A stretch of DNA of 64,000 nt from Papilionanthe hookeriana x Papilionanthe teres (lineage: Eukaryota > Streptophyta > Magnoliopsida > Asparagales > Orchidaceae), in NCBI GenBank assembly GCA_022702705.1, contig CM040427.1:73213283-73277282 (forward strand), given 5' to 3'. The translations under genes and the position numbers were made by a program. The notes beneath the pieces were generated by a model. It saw only the letters and a program-made list of their open reading frames with translations. It was not told the DNA's origin and ran no database searches. Positions 21,901 through 33,714 of the stretch are shown here, piece after piece. Numbering within the stretch: the first letter of the stretch is position 1; every line of letters begins with the position of its first letter.

Positions 21901-22735
21901 CCGCTTTAGGTTTATGTTCATCATCTAAAATAATTCTATGCATACAAATCGAAGGACTAATTCCTTTAATATCTGCTAAAGTCCAACCAAAAGTTTTCTT
22001 ATATTTTTTTAAAGTTTCTAAAAGTTTTTTGTTCTTGAGATTCGGTTAATGCGTATGAAATAATAATCGGTAAAGTTGAAGAATTACCTAAATAAGCATA
22101 TTTCAAATGATCGAGTAATATTTTTAGCTCAAGTTCAGGAGGTTTAATAATTGATGGAACTATATTCTCGTCGGTGTTTTCGTATTATCCAAAAATTCAA
22201 ATCTTTCCCGAATATAATCTAGTTCTTCGTTATTATCTTCAATTAATTCGGTGTTTTCTTTTTCTAATTTATCTTCGTAATATTCCTTAAAATGTTCTTG
22301 TTGTAAATGTTCAAGTATTTCCATCCGAAAACATTCATCATCTTTTTCTAGCAGCGAGGATATTTCATTGATTTTGCGATATTAAATGTAACTTTTTGGT
22401 CATTTACTCTCATAGTTAATTCTCCTTTCCGAACATCAATCATAGCTTTTCCAAGTAGCTAAAAATGGTCTTCCTAAAATGATAGGAATTTCTTTATCTT
22501 CCTCCATATCTAAAACAATAAAATCTACCTGGAAGATAAATTTATCCACTTTTACTAACACATCTTCAATAACTCCCTTAGGATAGGTAACCGAACGATC
22601 AGCTAATTGAAGGGTTATCGAAGTAGGTGTAATTTTTCCTAATCCTAATCTCTTAAAAATCGATAGAGGCATTAGATCGATGCTTGCTCCTAAGTCACAC
22701 AAAGCTTTTCCATAAAAATTTTCTCCTATAGCGCA
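21901..22735 (-). pseudogene. Protease and PR-RT linker of element 1
   Basis: CDLGASIDLMPLSIF contains the aspartic protease Asp-Leu-Gly-Ala active site of the Athila group. IPIILGRPFLATWKS is the conserved C-terminal Ile-Leu-Gly-Arg segment. The linker up to RT is AT-rich and broken by several frameshifts. Confidence 0.85.
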
Positions 22736-24490
22736 GGTATAGTAAAACTACCAGGATCTTTCAATTTTTCGGAAGCTTCTTTTGAATAATAACGACTACA
22801 CTCTTCACTAAGTGCGACTGTTTCATTATCGGTGAATTTTCTTTTCTTATTTAGAATATCTTTCATAAATTTTACATAATTTGGCATCCGATCTAAAGCT
22901 TCGACAAAAGGTATATTGATTGTTAATTTCTTTAATATTTCAAGGAATTTAGCAAATTGTTTATCTTTTTTATGTTGAGCTAGTCGTTGAGGAAATGGTG
23001 ATGGAGGTTTTTCACACGTAAATTTTCATAGGTATTAAAGGATGTTCTAAGTTTAATTCTTGTTGAATTGTTTCCTTTTCAATTTCCACTTCCTCTTTTT
23101 GCTTTCAAGTTCTTTTTGAATTTGAGGTTCTAATTCTTTTCCACTCCTTAGTTGTATTGCTTTAATTTGTTCTTTTCCTTGATCTTTAGGATTTATTTCC
23201 ACATTACTAGGAAAAGTTCCGTGTATTCTATTATTTAGCGCAAGTAGCTAATATGTCCAAGTTGAGTTTCGATATTTTTAATAGATGTTCCTTGAATTTG
23301 TAGTTGATTTCCTTGATTTTGTAGTTGATGACCCATATTCAAAATTAATTCATCCATAGATAATTTCTTCTCTTTGAATCGAGGGTTATTGTTATTAAAT
23401 CCAGTGGGTAATTAGGTTTATAGTTTGGACTTGCTTGATTAGATTGATTCATCCATTGTTGATTAGATGTGTTATTCCAATTAAAATTTGGATGAGTTTT
23501 CCAACCGAGATTATAATAGTTTGAATAAGGGTTATTAGTTCTATTATTAATAGCATTTAAAGTTTCATAATTAGATTGAAATTCTATGATTTGTCCAGAT
23601 GAGTTTTCTTCAAAGTAGGAGAGTAGTTCATTCCAAAATTATCTAATTTCTTAGATATAGCAGCAATTTGAGAAGCTAACATTGATATTACATCGTTTTC
23701 ATGAATGTCGGCTATCTTTTCTGGATTTATTCTATCAAGCAGCCATTGGAAATTATTTGTTGCCATTTCTTCGATTAGTGCATAAGCTTCATTAAATGGT
23801 TTAGACATTAATGAACCTCCAAAGAAGAATATCGATGATTGATCTTAAAGATCCTACTAATCCATTATAATTGGTTCGAATAATCCGCCAATCCGTGTAG
23901 CACATGATGTGGGCATTTCCTAAGAAGTTCCTTAAATCTCTCCCAAGCTTCATATATTGATTCTCCATCTAATCGACAAAAAGAAGTTATATCATTTCTA
24001 AACTTAGCAGCTTTAGATGGTGGAAAATATTTGGATAGAAATTTTTGTGATAATTCGCCCAAGTTTTAATAGATCCAGAGTGCTTAACGAATTCAACCAC
24101 AATTTAGCCTTATCCCTTAATGAAAAAGGAAAAAGTCTAAGTCTTATAAAGCATCGTCGTATACTCCTTGATATTTAAAAGTAAGCACAAAGTTCTAGAA
24201 AACTAGCAAGATGTAAGTTAGGATCTTCGATAGGTGAACCACTAAATTGATTGTTTTGTACCATTTGGATAATCGCGAGTTTAAGTTCAAATGAATTAGC
24301 AGCTACATCGTGGTTTTGAATAGCTAAATGAATTTCATCCGATGTAGGGTCGGCATAATCTCTTAATGGTCTTTGTTGGTTCATATTTGAAATTTCGGAA
24401 TATTTGCCATTTGTGTTAAATTTATAATTTGTTTCTTTTGTTTTCTAATTCTTTTAATCGTACGTTCTAATTCGGTAATCGTAAGGTATT
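22736..24490 (-). pseudogene. gag of element 1
   Basis: Retrotransposon gag core: LRDYADPTSDEIHLAIQN, SFELKLAIIQMVQNNQFSGS, then GELSQKFLSKYFPPSKAAKF, FCRLDGESIYEAWERFKELL and KCPHHVLHGLADYSNQL. An Asn-rich, Gln-rich tail region follows (near 23300-23600), then a basic linker towards protease. Several frameshifts break it. The capsid-like core order is the same as in element 2. Confidence 0.88.
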
Positions 24491-24601
24491 AAATTTTCGT
24501 TTCCAAATTTGTGCATACAATTTTTGAATAGATATTAATTTATTTATTATGATTATTTTAAAATAGTCCGTTACTCTAGTAGAATTTTTCTTACTTTCAC
24601 A

Positions 24602-24613
24602 GCAACGGCGCCA
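24602..24613 (-). other. Element 1 primer-binding site (tRNA-Asp)
   Basis: GCAACGGCGCCA on the + strand equals the 3' end of tRNA-Asp. On the element's own strand it reads TGGCGCCGTTGC, six bases from the 5' LTR end. This PBS is the one used by Athila and Calypso elements. Confidence 0.85.
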
Positions 24614-24619
24614 AAAACT

Positions 24620-24830
24620 CGACCCACAATTTTATATTATGATATTTTTAATTTAATTGCAACGAAGCCAAAAACTTCGACCTCGCTATATTATATGTAT
24701 ATAATTGTAATTATTTATGTTGTGGATGCTACGCAAATATACGTATCGTATCAAGTAATACGAGGCTCTAGTGGAGTCCTGGTTATCGATCCCACAGGGA
24801 AAGAGAAAATTAAATAACAACTAATTTTAA

Positions 24831-24861
<31 letters not shown>

Positions 24862-26235
24862 CTAGTATACGAAAATTTGGAATTCTAAATTTAAGCGCAA
24901 TAAAGTAAACTAAGTATTCTAATCAGATAACTTAATTAAGTAGAGAATTAATACATATTTAAAAGTGTAGGAAATTAAACTAAATAAGTCTTAACTATTT
25001 AGAGAAAGTATCTTTCCCCTTGTTTAGAAATTTAAGTGATTGATGAATTTAAATAGATAATTTTAAGGTATTGTGACAAATAGGAGCATTCCTATTCTTT
25101 ACCCTTTAGTCCAGGTGTAAAGAATATCGACTAATCCTATGTTTGATTACCGAATCTGCGGCTAGCTCGGGAGGATACCGATCGCCACTTCGCAGCTCCC
25201 ACGTTCCCCTCGCCCGAGGGCGTATCTACACTTCGGCTCTCGAACAATAGGACCAAATTGAATATTTTAGTCCGTCACACTAAAATGCTCAATTCTACGC
25301 CCAAGTGATATTATTTCCTATTTATTTGCACCTTCCTTCCAAGGCTTTTGAATTCCCGAATATCGGATGTAATTTTTACTATAGTTGTAAATCAACACAT
25401 TTTAACAAATCAAATGGCCAGTTGAAAAGTAAATTAAGTTTTAAGTAAAAATTATCACAATTTATTAATATATAAAAGTATCTCTATTTTAATTTCATCA
25501 AGTCACTTAATTTCATAAACAGGGAGAAAGACTAAATAAACTACTCATAATGCATGGGAACTAAACTAAGCATGGATTTCATTTAAAGTTAAAAACAATA
25601 AATACAAATACTTATCTTGATTTATCCCCAAACGTACTCTCGTAGTTCCTTTGACTCTTCCTTCCAAGATAAAGACGACTCACTAATTACTCACTAAACT
25701 CACTAAAGACTAAAAGATTGCACCCAACACAAAAATAACACACTTAGAACACAAATTAACACACTTGAACTCACAAAAGATCGATTTTCGGCCTCTATAT
25801 ATAGAGGTAAGCAAAGGTCCAAGAGGTGTGTAAGCATCTCTTCAAAAGTGTCCGGGTTCAATGTATCTGTGCCATTTGAACTAGCTCGCCATCGGCGACG
25901 AACTACCTCGGCCTGTCGGCGAGGCTTCGAAGATCTTCAAACCGCGCTATCTCGCCGTCGGAGGGCTCGGGCTCGCTGTCGGCGAGACAGATTATAAATC
26001 CTTCGAAATGTCTCCTCGTAACCTCGCCGTCGGCGGGCTCCGATCTCGCCGTCGGCGACTCAAGACAAATTGCATTATTTTCTTCCTTTTTGCTCCAAAT
26101 CCGCTCCTTTTTATGATTTTTGCTTTTATCACCTAAATTCTCCATTCCTGCAATAAAATAAAGAAAATACCCTTCTTTAAAGTGCAATTTCATCAAAAAT
26201 AGGTATGAATTTCTTAATAAATTTTTCAGTGATCA
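24620..26235 (-). repeat. Element 1 5' LTR (right copy), 1616 bp
   Basis: Matches 12484-14106. The first base has changed from T to C (CGACCC). The end is CAGTGATCA followed by TSD TACAT. It contains the internal PBS-like GCAACGAAGCCA (24659-24670), the TATA palindrome (25793-25806) and a palindrome array. Confidence 0.95.
25885..26059 (-). promoter_or_regulatory. GC palindrome array, U3 of element 1 5' LTR
   Basis: Centres at 25892, 25916, 25958, 25979, 26030 and 26052. One pair has a 2-base insertion (24 bp apart) and one a 1-base deletion (21 bp); the third keeps 22 bp. Between pairs the gaps are 42 and 51 bp. This is the promoter copy for the genomic transcript. Confidence 0.85.
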
Positions 26236-26240
26236 TACAT
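26236..26240. repeat. Right target-site duplication of gypsy element 1 (TACAT)
   Basis: Second copy of the 5 bases at 12479-12483, at the border with copia integrase. Confidence 0.92.
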
Positions 26241-27345
26241 GAACATAAGCAGGACAACCAAAAATTCGTAAGTGATCAAACTTAACTGGATTACCTGTCC
26301 ATATCTCTTCTGCGACCTTACCACCCAATGATGCCCGAGGTGATCTATTAATGAGATAGCATGCCATATTCACAGCCTCTGCCCAGAAGCTTTTAGGAAG
26401 CCCTACATTCAGTCTCAAGCATCTTGCCTTTTCAGCTAAGGACCTGTTCATCCTTTCTGCCACGCCATTCTGTTGTGGTGTCTTCCGCACTGAAAAATGC
26501 CTCTGAATCCCATGCTCCTCGCAAAACTTCTGAAACAGTGAATTTGCGTACTCTGTACCATTATCAGACCTCAAATACTTGATTTTTCTGTCAGTTTGGT
26601 TCTCCACCTCAGCTTTCCACAGCTTGAATTTAGAGAAAACTTTAGATTTCTGCTTCAAGAAATACACCCAAACTTTTCTGGAAAAATCATCAATAAAAGT
26701 AACATAATATTGAGATCCTCCCACTGATGCTTCCCTAGTAGGGCCCCATACATCAGAATGTACATAATCAAGAATTCCTTTAGTTTTATGCTCTCCAGTC
26801 ATAAAACTGACTCTGGTCTGTTTTCCAAGAACACAGAAATTACAGAAATCCAGCTTGCAGCTTTTCACACCATGCAACAAATTCCTTTTATGCAATTTTG
26901 CCATCCCAAGTTCATTGAGATGACCCAGACGCATATGCAATAACTTTGTACTATCATCATCTGACTCAATAGAATGAACTCCACCTACAACTGTATTCCC
27001 CAACAGCTTGTAGATATTACCTGCAGTTAACTTTCCTTTCATCAAAGTCAGTGCACCCTTCACAATCCTGATGGTTTCCCTATCCTCATCTACCTTAGGA
27101 ATAAAACCATTTCGATGTAGAGTGCCCAAGGAAATCAGATTCTTCTTTAAATCTGGAATGTGCCTGACATCACATAATGTTCTAACTGTGTCATCATACA
27201 TCTTAATTCTGACTTCTCCAATACCAGCAATATTGCAACATCTATCATCACCTAGATAAACTGAGCGAATTAGTCGACTTCGTATGAAGTAAACCACTCC
27301 CCGTTAGGTGTTATGTGATAAGAGCATCCCGAATCGAGAATCCAT
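26236..27345 (-). pseudogene. Copia protease end and integrase
   Basis: The protease active site DSGCSYH can be read near 27330-27350 in a frame other than that of the long downstream stretch, so a frameshift lies just after it. The 354-residue stretch 27297-26233 holds the end of protease and the integrase. A zinc-binding region (LLHMRLGHL, CNFCVLGKQ) is followed by the core with Asp in HSDVWGPT, Asp in RSDNGTEY and Glu in QQNGVAERMNR. The reading frame stops at the element 1 insertion; the linker resumes at 12483. The integrase catalytic triad is intact in sequence, but the gene is cut in two. Confidence 0.92.
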
Positions 27346-28262
27346 GCATCCATAAACCGAGTTGCTCGAAACCGAAAGCATATCACCATCACCGACATCC
27401 GAATTTTCACTCCGCACCACATTCACAGACTTCGATGATACATCACATTTCTCATCAGTCTGTTTCTTCAGCTTTGGACAATCCCGCTTTATATGACCTG
27501 ACTCCTTGCACCCGTAGCAACGAATCACCTTCTTGCCTTTGGACTTTGATATGGAATTTCACCTTCCAGATCCCTCCTTCTCTTTCTTCCTTCCACGATC
27601 TTGTTTACCCTTAACATATAAACTGTCGCCATGAGAGCTTTCCCCTGCATTCTCGCTTCCGCGGTTATGAGCCAACAACGCCGCAAATAATCTCATCAAG
27701 TTTGATAGCTTCTTTCCCATATGTCAGAGTAGTCACCAGGTGTTCATAGGAAGAAGGTAACGAACACAATAGAATCATCGCTCGGTCTTCATTCTCAATA
27801 TTCACATCAAGTTTTGATAAATCCGTGATTATTTGATTGAAGCCATTAACGTAATGCGCCAGATCAGAGCCTTCTTGCATCTTCAGCCCATACAACTTTT
27901 GCTTCAGATATAATTTATTCGTCAGGGATTTTGCCATAAATTGAGTCTCAAATTTCTTCCAAACCTCCCCTGGAGATTTTAGAGTCATCACGTGGTACAT
28001 AACCTCATCTGCCAGACATAGCCGTCTGGTTACTGCCGCTCGTTGTTGCAATTCTTTCCAATCTTCATCCTCCACAGCATCCGGTCTTGTTGCTCGCAGT
28101 GCTCTTCGGATTCCTCGTTGTGCCAAAAATCCTTCACTCGTGTTCGCCACAATCTGAAGCTACTTGGTTCCATCGTACTTCATCACCTCGAATTTTGCAC
28201 CAGAAATCGCTATTTGAAAATTAGTCCTGCAACAAATTTCTCCAGCAAATTCCTCTGTTAAA
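27345..28262 (-). pseudogene. Copia gag with zinc knuckle
   Basis: A UBN2/gag-polypeptide type capsid: DEDWKELQQRAAV, LCLADEVMYHVM, KFETQFMAKSLTNKLYLKQK, then LLCSLPSSYEHLVTTLTYG. After a frameshift near 27660 comes a zinc knuckle CYGCKESGHIKRDC (CX2CX4HX4C, about 27522-27481). The start probably lies near 28260, because KFEVMKYDG, the usual N-terminal text of this family, can be read upstream before a stop. Confidence 0.9.
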
Positions 28263-28900
28263 ATTGCCAAATTGCTGAAGCCTGAAATTTCTTACTTAGA
28301 ATCTTTCCAAGAAATTTCTATTTTAATAATATTCTCTTAATTAAAATTCTCTTAATCAAGCACTTCCCTTAATTAAACCAAGCTTAATTAGCTATTTTCC
28401 TAGCAGATTTCCTATATTCCCAATATTCCTTAAATGTTTACTTTTCGCGCCTCCAGCAAACATTAATCCCCTTGATTAAAGGAAATATTCCTTAATTAAA
28501 TATTCAGCTTCCCTTAATTGAGCTCCCTCAATTAAGCATTTCCTTAATTCCGCGAAGCCTTCCTTTCCTGCCACCGCGATGCCTTGCCCGCCTGAATCGC
28601 GAACGCCCTGGCTGGCCGTTCCAGGAGCAAATCTCCTGCTCCGATTCCTGCGAGCCGCGGATCCTCTTCCCACTCCCGCATCTACCGATTCGTCCAGAAT
28701 CTTTCACAGACGTCACTGATTCGTCTTTCTCGCGACGCGCCAAAATCTGCGTCGCTCGCAGAACCTCGCCCCTCACCGAAATTCGCCGGATTGCTGCCTG
28801 CCGCAGAACGTCCTGCGTCGCCAATCCTTCTTGCGATAGCCGAAATTTTCTGCCAAAACTTCAAATCCTGCGCCGATCTCTTCTATGCCCTAGAACCTCG
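28263..28900 (-). other. Copia leader
   Basis: Non-coding leader between PBS and gag. The part near 28540-28870 is much richer in G+C than its surroundings and produces spurious Arg-rich open frames. The part near 28300-28540 has repeated TTAATTA blocks. Confidence 0.55.
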
Positions 28901-28912
28901 CTCTGATACCAC
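28901..28912 (-). other. Copia primer-binding site (initiator tRNA-Met)
   Basis: CTCTGATACCAC on the + strand. On the element's strand it reads GTGGTATCAGAG, the standard copia PBS complementary to the 3' end of initiator Met tRNA, directly beside the 5' LTR. Confidence 0.9.
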
Positions 28913-28913
28913 T

Positions 28914-29253
28914 TGTTGAGAAATTTAGGGCGAAGTAAACAAGAATCAGCGCAATCCAGAAGAACACAGAGATTTAACGAAGTTCGGCAAAGATGCCTAC
29001 GTCATCGGGAGCAAAGCGACGACTTTTTTTCCACTAATCAGAAAAGAGTACAAAATACATGATTACAAGCATTAACCCTAAGACTATTCACCAGGCCTAT
29101 TTATAACCGTATAGTACAATATGTAATTACCAAATTACCCCTGTACTAAACTGCGGGGCCTTGCCCACGCACCCCCAACCCACATAATAAACTCCCGCAT
29201 TCGCTCACTCCGCTCCAACAATTCCATATTAGGTATATGAGCCATACCTAACA
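28914..29253 (-). repeat. Copia 5' LTR (right copy)
   Basis: TGTTGAG to CTAACA, 340 bp, the partner of 11213-11555. Confidence 0.93.
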
Positions 29254-29258
29254 CTCCA
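29254..29258. repeat. Right target-site duplication of the copia element (CTCCA)
   Basis: Second copy of CTCCA at 11208-11212. Confidence 0.9.
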
Positions 29259-29583
29259 CATAGTGATTGATCATGGTACTAAAAGTATAACCACCTCTTG
29301 GTGTTATCCCTAAGTGAGAATGGGAATAACCTTAATCTAATGACATCATTGGAGATACCTCTAAACTTGAAGTTGGCACGCAGTTTTAGGAAGCTAGCCA
29401 AATAGAGGTACGAGCCTTTATGGGTGATCCCCCAAATTGAATGTTTAATCCTTATAATTAATTTAGGTTCAAGTTCAAATTATGGGCCTTCTATTCCATG
29501 GTAATTATTACGCATGTGTAGTCCTACTGCGAGGGGTTGTAATACACTCAAAAGGTTTTATGATGATTTTCTGGAGGGGTTGC
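29259..29583 (-). pseudogene. Old gypsy gag, 5' half
   Basis: The - strand starts near 29583 with Met-Ala-Thr-Pro-Pro and, with frameshifts, gives DYTCVIITME, HNLNLNLN, then YLASFLKLRANFKFRGISND and VIRLRLFPFSLRDNTKRWLY. This matches the first half of the gag in element 2 (LHLASLLELCATFKYDGVSN, AVRLRLFPFSLRDKAKMWL). It joins the fragment at 10836-11212 when the copia element is removed. Confidence 0.82.
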
Positions 29584-29597
29584 CATTTCTATGTGTT

Positions 29598-29650
29598 TAT
29601 ATATTTATATATATATATATATATATTTACTTTTATATATATATAAAAGT
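29598..29650. repeat. AT-rich microsatellite
   Basis: TATATATAT runs interrupted by TTTACTTT, at the 5' edge of the old gag. Confidence 0.8.
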
Positions 29651-32050
29651 AAAAACAAGAAATATAAAGCAAAAATGGAAATAGAAATGGAAAAGAAATA
29701 TCAAACTTATACTCTAATCAGTTCAACTAATATTCTCTCAAATTTAGAAAATTTTGACTCACCCCAACAACAGATTCAAAAACTTGATGCACAAATTTTT
29801 TGTAAGGCAAGTCAGTCAATTATGCAAGTACACATGTCAATCAAATACTATATGGATTATGAGTCAGTGTACTGACCATATGAGAAAATTTTTCAAAATA
29901 TTTCGAATAGGAGAAGTTCTATTTTATTAAACCTCTAAATCTAGTTTGAATGTTATATTTAAAGATATGAAAGTTTTAAAATTTGATTGCAAAAGAAATA
30001 AAATTAAAATGGGTTTTTTTTGAATTTTTTTAAGGAATGAAAGTTTCATCCTCCTATTATGTGCGTCAAGTAATTTCTCATTTTTCATATGAAGCCCATG
30101 TTATTATTGAAAACCTGGGACATGTCCTCGTTACCCTAGGTCTAGGTTATAAGAAAACTTAGAAATTATATATATAGTTAATGGGACTTAACCCTACAAC
30201 ATTTCTCAAAAATTCTCTAGTCTCCTGTCTAGGTTTCCATTTTATAATGATAATATGTCTATTCCAATAGATTATTGTGTGCTAACTTACTTTTTCTTCG
30301 AGATGACAGTTAGAGGTCTTATATCACAAGGATTTTAGTATTCTATAGAATCAGACCCGAATAAAGTCAAGATAAAAAAATTAGCACATAAGGGTATGAA
30401 ATCTAACCACGAAGAAAGACCTCAAGAAAAGGTGCCATAGAAGAAAACAACGAGAAAATGATATGTCTTACATCATAGAAAACAACTCTTTCTTGAATAT
30501 AATAACCAAATAAATTCATTAAATGATTTTTTATGTCTTATTAATTAGGGAATGACTTAGAAAATATTTTTTTTCATTTTTATGCTCACCTTAAGCTTCT
30601 CCTCAAAGACATTGGTATTTTTTTTTGTATCAAACCTTTCATAACTTTTGTTTTCCTTTTTTGTTTCTTTTTATCTAATTCAATCATTTCTTTCACCTTT
30701 TTAATTCCATTCTGATTTATTATATTTAGTCGAGCATATTTATTTTAAGTAATTTGAATATCTAATTTAATTTAATTAATAGTCACCCAAATACTTCTCA
30801 TGGTGAACTCTGAACAATTGTAATTAAACTGATTTAACTAAAATTAAGAGGTTTAAAGAATCTCTGCTTAATTAATTATAATTTAGTTATACCATTTTAA
30901 TTATTTTGAGACCTTTAAGGGTTCAGATATATGTCATTAAAGTGAAAAACTAAGTTATTAGGTCATTAATTCTAATCTCCCCCTTTAATGAGAATTCATA
31001 ATTCTAATGAAATTATTATATAATCTTACTAAATTATCAGAGTTCAGATGATAAGTTACTATAGAAAAATATAATTTCAGCTAAACTATGTGAATTTCTC
31101 TTAGGTAAGAATACATGCTTAACTCCATCTCACAAACTTATATTTTGTCCCATGCATGAAAAGTGCATGACATTTAATAACTAGGAATCTAACAATAAAA
31201 AATTCAACATGGCAAGCAATAGCACATGAAGATTGATGAGTGTAGCATATAACTTTACATAAGAGATCAACTAATATTAAAGCATGTACATGAAATGTCT
31301 AGACATCATAATTCCAATCATTTCGAAGAAGAATTTCACCAAAACTAATATGACCCTTGTATAAGTAAAGCAACCAAACATATTCAAAATAAATCACATC
31401 TTAAATAATCCACATGTTAATGTACTTCATTTAAACTCTAGTAACCTAGCTTCTCTATATGTACCATTAAGATATAGTTGGAGATTACGAATCGTAGTTA
31501 GTTGGCCTAATTACAAAAATTAAATACTAATCAAAACTTAATGTAAATTATCACGAACTAACATCTAATTAGTCTAAATAAGACAAACTATCAATTTATT
31601 TCTTTTATAGTTCTCTTTCATTAAGCATATATTTTGAAAATAAAAATAAAAAAATGATTTCAAACGTCATATTACCGCAAGTTTGACGGCAGCTCCGCGG
31701 CAAGATGACAAAGCTGCGCTATCAATGGGGCACCATCCGACCATGAAGATTTGTATTTATAACTTAAAATACTTCCGAAAAAATAAATAAAAACTTATAT
31801 CATCAGCGTAAAAGTCAATAGGATGCCCTTTGACTGCAAATTTCATAATCTGCGTATGCAGATTCGTCGTTGCCGTTCGCCCGTCCGAAATATATATAGA
31901 CTTCTAATTAGTTTTTTTCGGGTAAAATATAATAATTAATTAAAAGTCCGCATCTACTAACAGTATAATATATTTTATTAAATAATATCATTCAAACCTT
32001 ATAATTTTTATATATTTACTATCTAATGCTTAATTTTTTATATTTATATT
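29651..32050. other. No recognisable gene
   Basis: AT-rich, interrupted frames. A slightly GC-richer patch occurs at 31675-31760. No motif was recognised. Confidence 0.45.
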
Positions 32051-32055
32051 TAGAA

Positions 32056-32316
32056 GATTTACGTATATACCACTCAATTCTTTAAGTATTTACATATCTA
32101 AAAATTGAACAATTTTCACAAACATATGGGCTGATCATTATTATGTCAGAAATTAGTGATTAGATCAACCAACTTTTCATAAGCTTTAAACTTATGAAAT
32201 TTAAAATAGTAATAATTTTATGATATAAGAAAGATTGGTGGTCTAAATGTAAAATGTGAAATTTAGGTTTTAGATATGTTAATATATAAGAATTGGGTGG
32301 TATGTATGTAATTGCC
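32056..32316. mobile_element. MITE-like element, copy A
   Basis: The left end GATTTACGTATATACCACTC pairs with the inverse of the right end (GGGTGGTATGTATGTAATTG at 32294-32313), giving terminal inverted repeats of about 25 bp. The flanks share TATATTTA on both sides, a possible 8-bp target duplication. A second copy is at 41881-42040. No coding capacity. Confidence 0.6.
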
Positions 32317-32880
32317 CTTTATATTTATTACATTTTAGAGTTATAAATTTAAACATATCATGTGTTATATTTTTAGAAAGTAAATAACAATGATATTTAA
32401 GATGTAATATTAATGATTTAAGTGCTGAATAAATAAATATAAAAAATTTGTTGCTATAATTATTTATAATCAGTTGTACATAAAAAAAAAGAAAAAGTAG
32501 ATAATGACTTCTAATAATTGCGCATGAGGTGGCCTCCTATGATTTGCAGACTTGCTTTCTTCCCGTTCACATCAGCAAAGCAAAAACACAGCTTTATTCA
32601 AAGTCCATGTGCAAACATAAAAAAATATTAAAAAAAAAACAAATAATTTTTGGAAAAAAGTATTGAAGAGATGGAAAAAATATTAGGTTTGGATTCCAGA
32701 TGCAGAGCTACATCCAGATGCCAATGAAATCTCATCACGTGTAAATCCCAGTCCCACTGCTTAAAAAAAGAAAAAATAATACATAGCGCCTTATTTTCAT
32801 GTCTGATCCAGCTCAAACCTGCCCGTTACACAATCGAAAAGAAAACACTAAATCATAACATCAGAATCATTGCTTTGAAA
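32317..32880. other. No recognisable gene
   Basis: AT-rich spacer without supported features. Confidence 0.4.
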
Positions 32881-32927
32881 ATAAATCCCAGCCGTGCGAC
32901 TCTTCATACTCTTTTTCGCATCGCATC

Positions 32928-33040
32928 AGTTAGGGTTTTCACTTTCTGTGACTCTAGTAGTTAGGGTTTCACATTTTCGTTAATTGGTCAAGATAATAAT
33001 ACCACGTTCACTCAACGCCATGTAAGTTGCAATCTTTAGT
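32928..33040 (+). promoter_or_regulatory. Telo-box-rich leader
   Basis: TTAGGGTTT occurs at 32930-32938 and 32962-32970, and TTTAGGGTTTC at about 33069. Such telo-boxes are frequent in plant 5' leaders of growth and translation genes. A good donor site GCCATGTAAGTTG is at about 33017-33029. Suggests the 5' end of a host-type transcript. Confidence 0.4.
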
Positions 33041-33133
33041 TTTTTTCGATATAAGCTTTGCGTGAAGATTTAGGGTTTCTCGTGAGAATTCAAGAAGTTC
33101 TATTTAACTGTTCAAGCTAGCTAATGTACACCA

Positions 33134-33319
33134 ATGAAAGAGTTGAATAACATTGAAGAGACTAACATGATGAAAACCGAAGAGCCTAAAACGATGGAGA
33201 TGTCAGAGGCTAAGAAGAAGGAAACGAAAGAGGCTAAGAAAAACCTAGTTAAAGAGCCTAAGAAGAAGGAAATCAAAGAGCCGAGTAATTATAAGTCATT
33301 CAATTTTTTTTCACCGTGA
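33134..33319 (+). CDS. Lys/Glu-rich short ORF, possible first exon
   Basis: Sixty-one residues starting MKELNNIEETNMMKTEEPK, with a repeated (K)E(P/A)KKKE motif at residues 20-50. There is no recognised domain. It follows the telo-box leader, so it could be the first coding exon of a gene, ending at a donor further on, or a decayed relic. Simple composition lowers confidence. Confidence 0.3.
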   Translation: MKELNNIEETNMMKTEEPKTMEMSEAKKKETKEAKKNLVKEPKKKEIKEPSNYKSFNFFSP

Positions 33320-33384
33320 TTGTACTTGCATTCAAAAGTCCTTGTTATTATAGAAAAGTACTTGCATCCATTGTTGAAATTATC

Positions 33385-33705
33385 CTTTGTAACACCAAAG
33401 TAACACGACAATAACACCACATTAATATCACAGTAACACCATAATAACACCACAATTACACCATACTAACACCACAATAATACCATTATAACACCAAGAA
33501 AACACCAAAATAACACAAAAATAAAACCAAAATTATACTAGAATAACACCAGCATCATACCACAATAACATCACAATAACACAACATCACAAAACCACAA
33601 TGATACCACAATAGCACCACAACAACAACACAATAACATCACAATAATACCATAATAACACCACACTTACATCCCAATAACACCAAGACAACGCCAAAAA
33701 ATTTG
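33385..33705. repeat. AACACCACAAT-type simple repeat
   Basis: Irregular repeats of ATAACACCACA over about 320 bp. It forms one arm of an inverted arrangement with the complementary text that starts at about 33720. Confidence 0.85.
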
Positions 33706-33714
33706 TATTATTAT

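Larger units (their letters stand above)
12484..26235 (-). mobile_element. Athila-type Ty3/gypsy element 1 with two accessory ORFs
   Basis: Full-length structure: LTRs at 12484-14106 and 24620-26235, TSD TACAT, and a PBS complementary to the 3' end of tRNA-Asp (24602-24613). On the - strand the order is gag, protease, RT (FMDDFSVFG box), RNase H, integrase, ORF A, ORF B, polypurine tract. The RT box and tRNA-Asp PBS match the Athila/Calypso group of Metaviridae. Every gene carries stops or frameshifts. The element interrupts the copia integrase and is thus younger than the copia insertion. Confidence 0.95.
11213..29253 (-). mobile_element. Ty1/copia (Tork/Tnt1-like) element, interrupted by gypsy element 1
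   Basis: Two LTRs of about 340 bp (11213-11555 and 28914-29253) begin TGTTGAG and end CTAACA. They are flanked by the 5-bp duplication CTCCA and enclose copia genes on the - strand. Order on the - strand: leader with PBS, UBN2-type gag, zinc knuckle, protease, integrase, then remnants of RT and RNase H. About 13.7 kb of this span is gypsy element 1, inserted in the integrase region. Without it the copia element is about 4.3 kb, shorter than a complete one, because most of RT and RNase H is deleted. It is non-autonomous and broken. Confidence 0.93.

Noticed and set aside
26758..26943. Short + strand frames opposite the copia integrase
   Set aside because: Shadow frames of the - strand integrase, which has full motif support.
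28476..28864. Overlapping Arg/Gly-rich open frames
   Set aside because: They lie in the GC-rich copia leader between PBS and gag and overlap in different frames; no domain.
32930..33078. TTAGGGTTT copies as a telomere trace
   Set aside because: Only separate single telo-boxes, no tandem array; better explained as 5'-leader elements.
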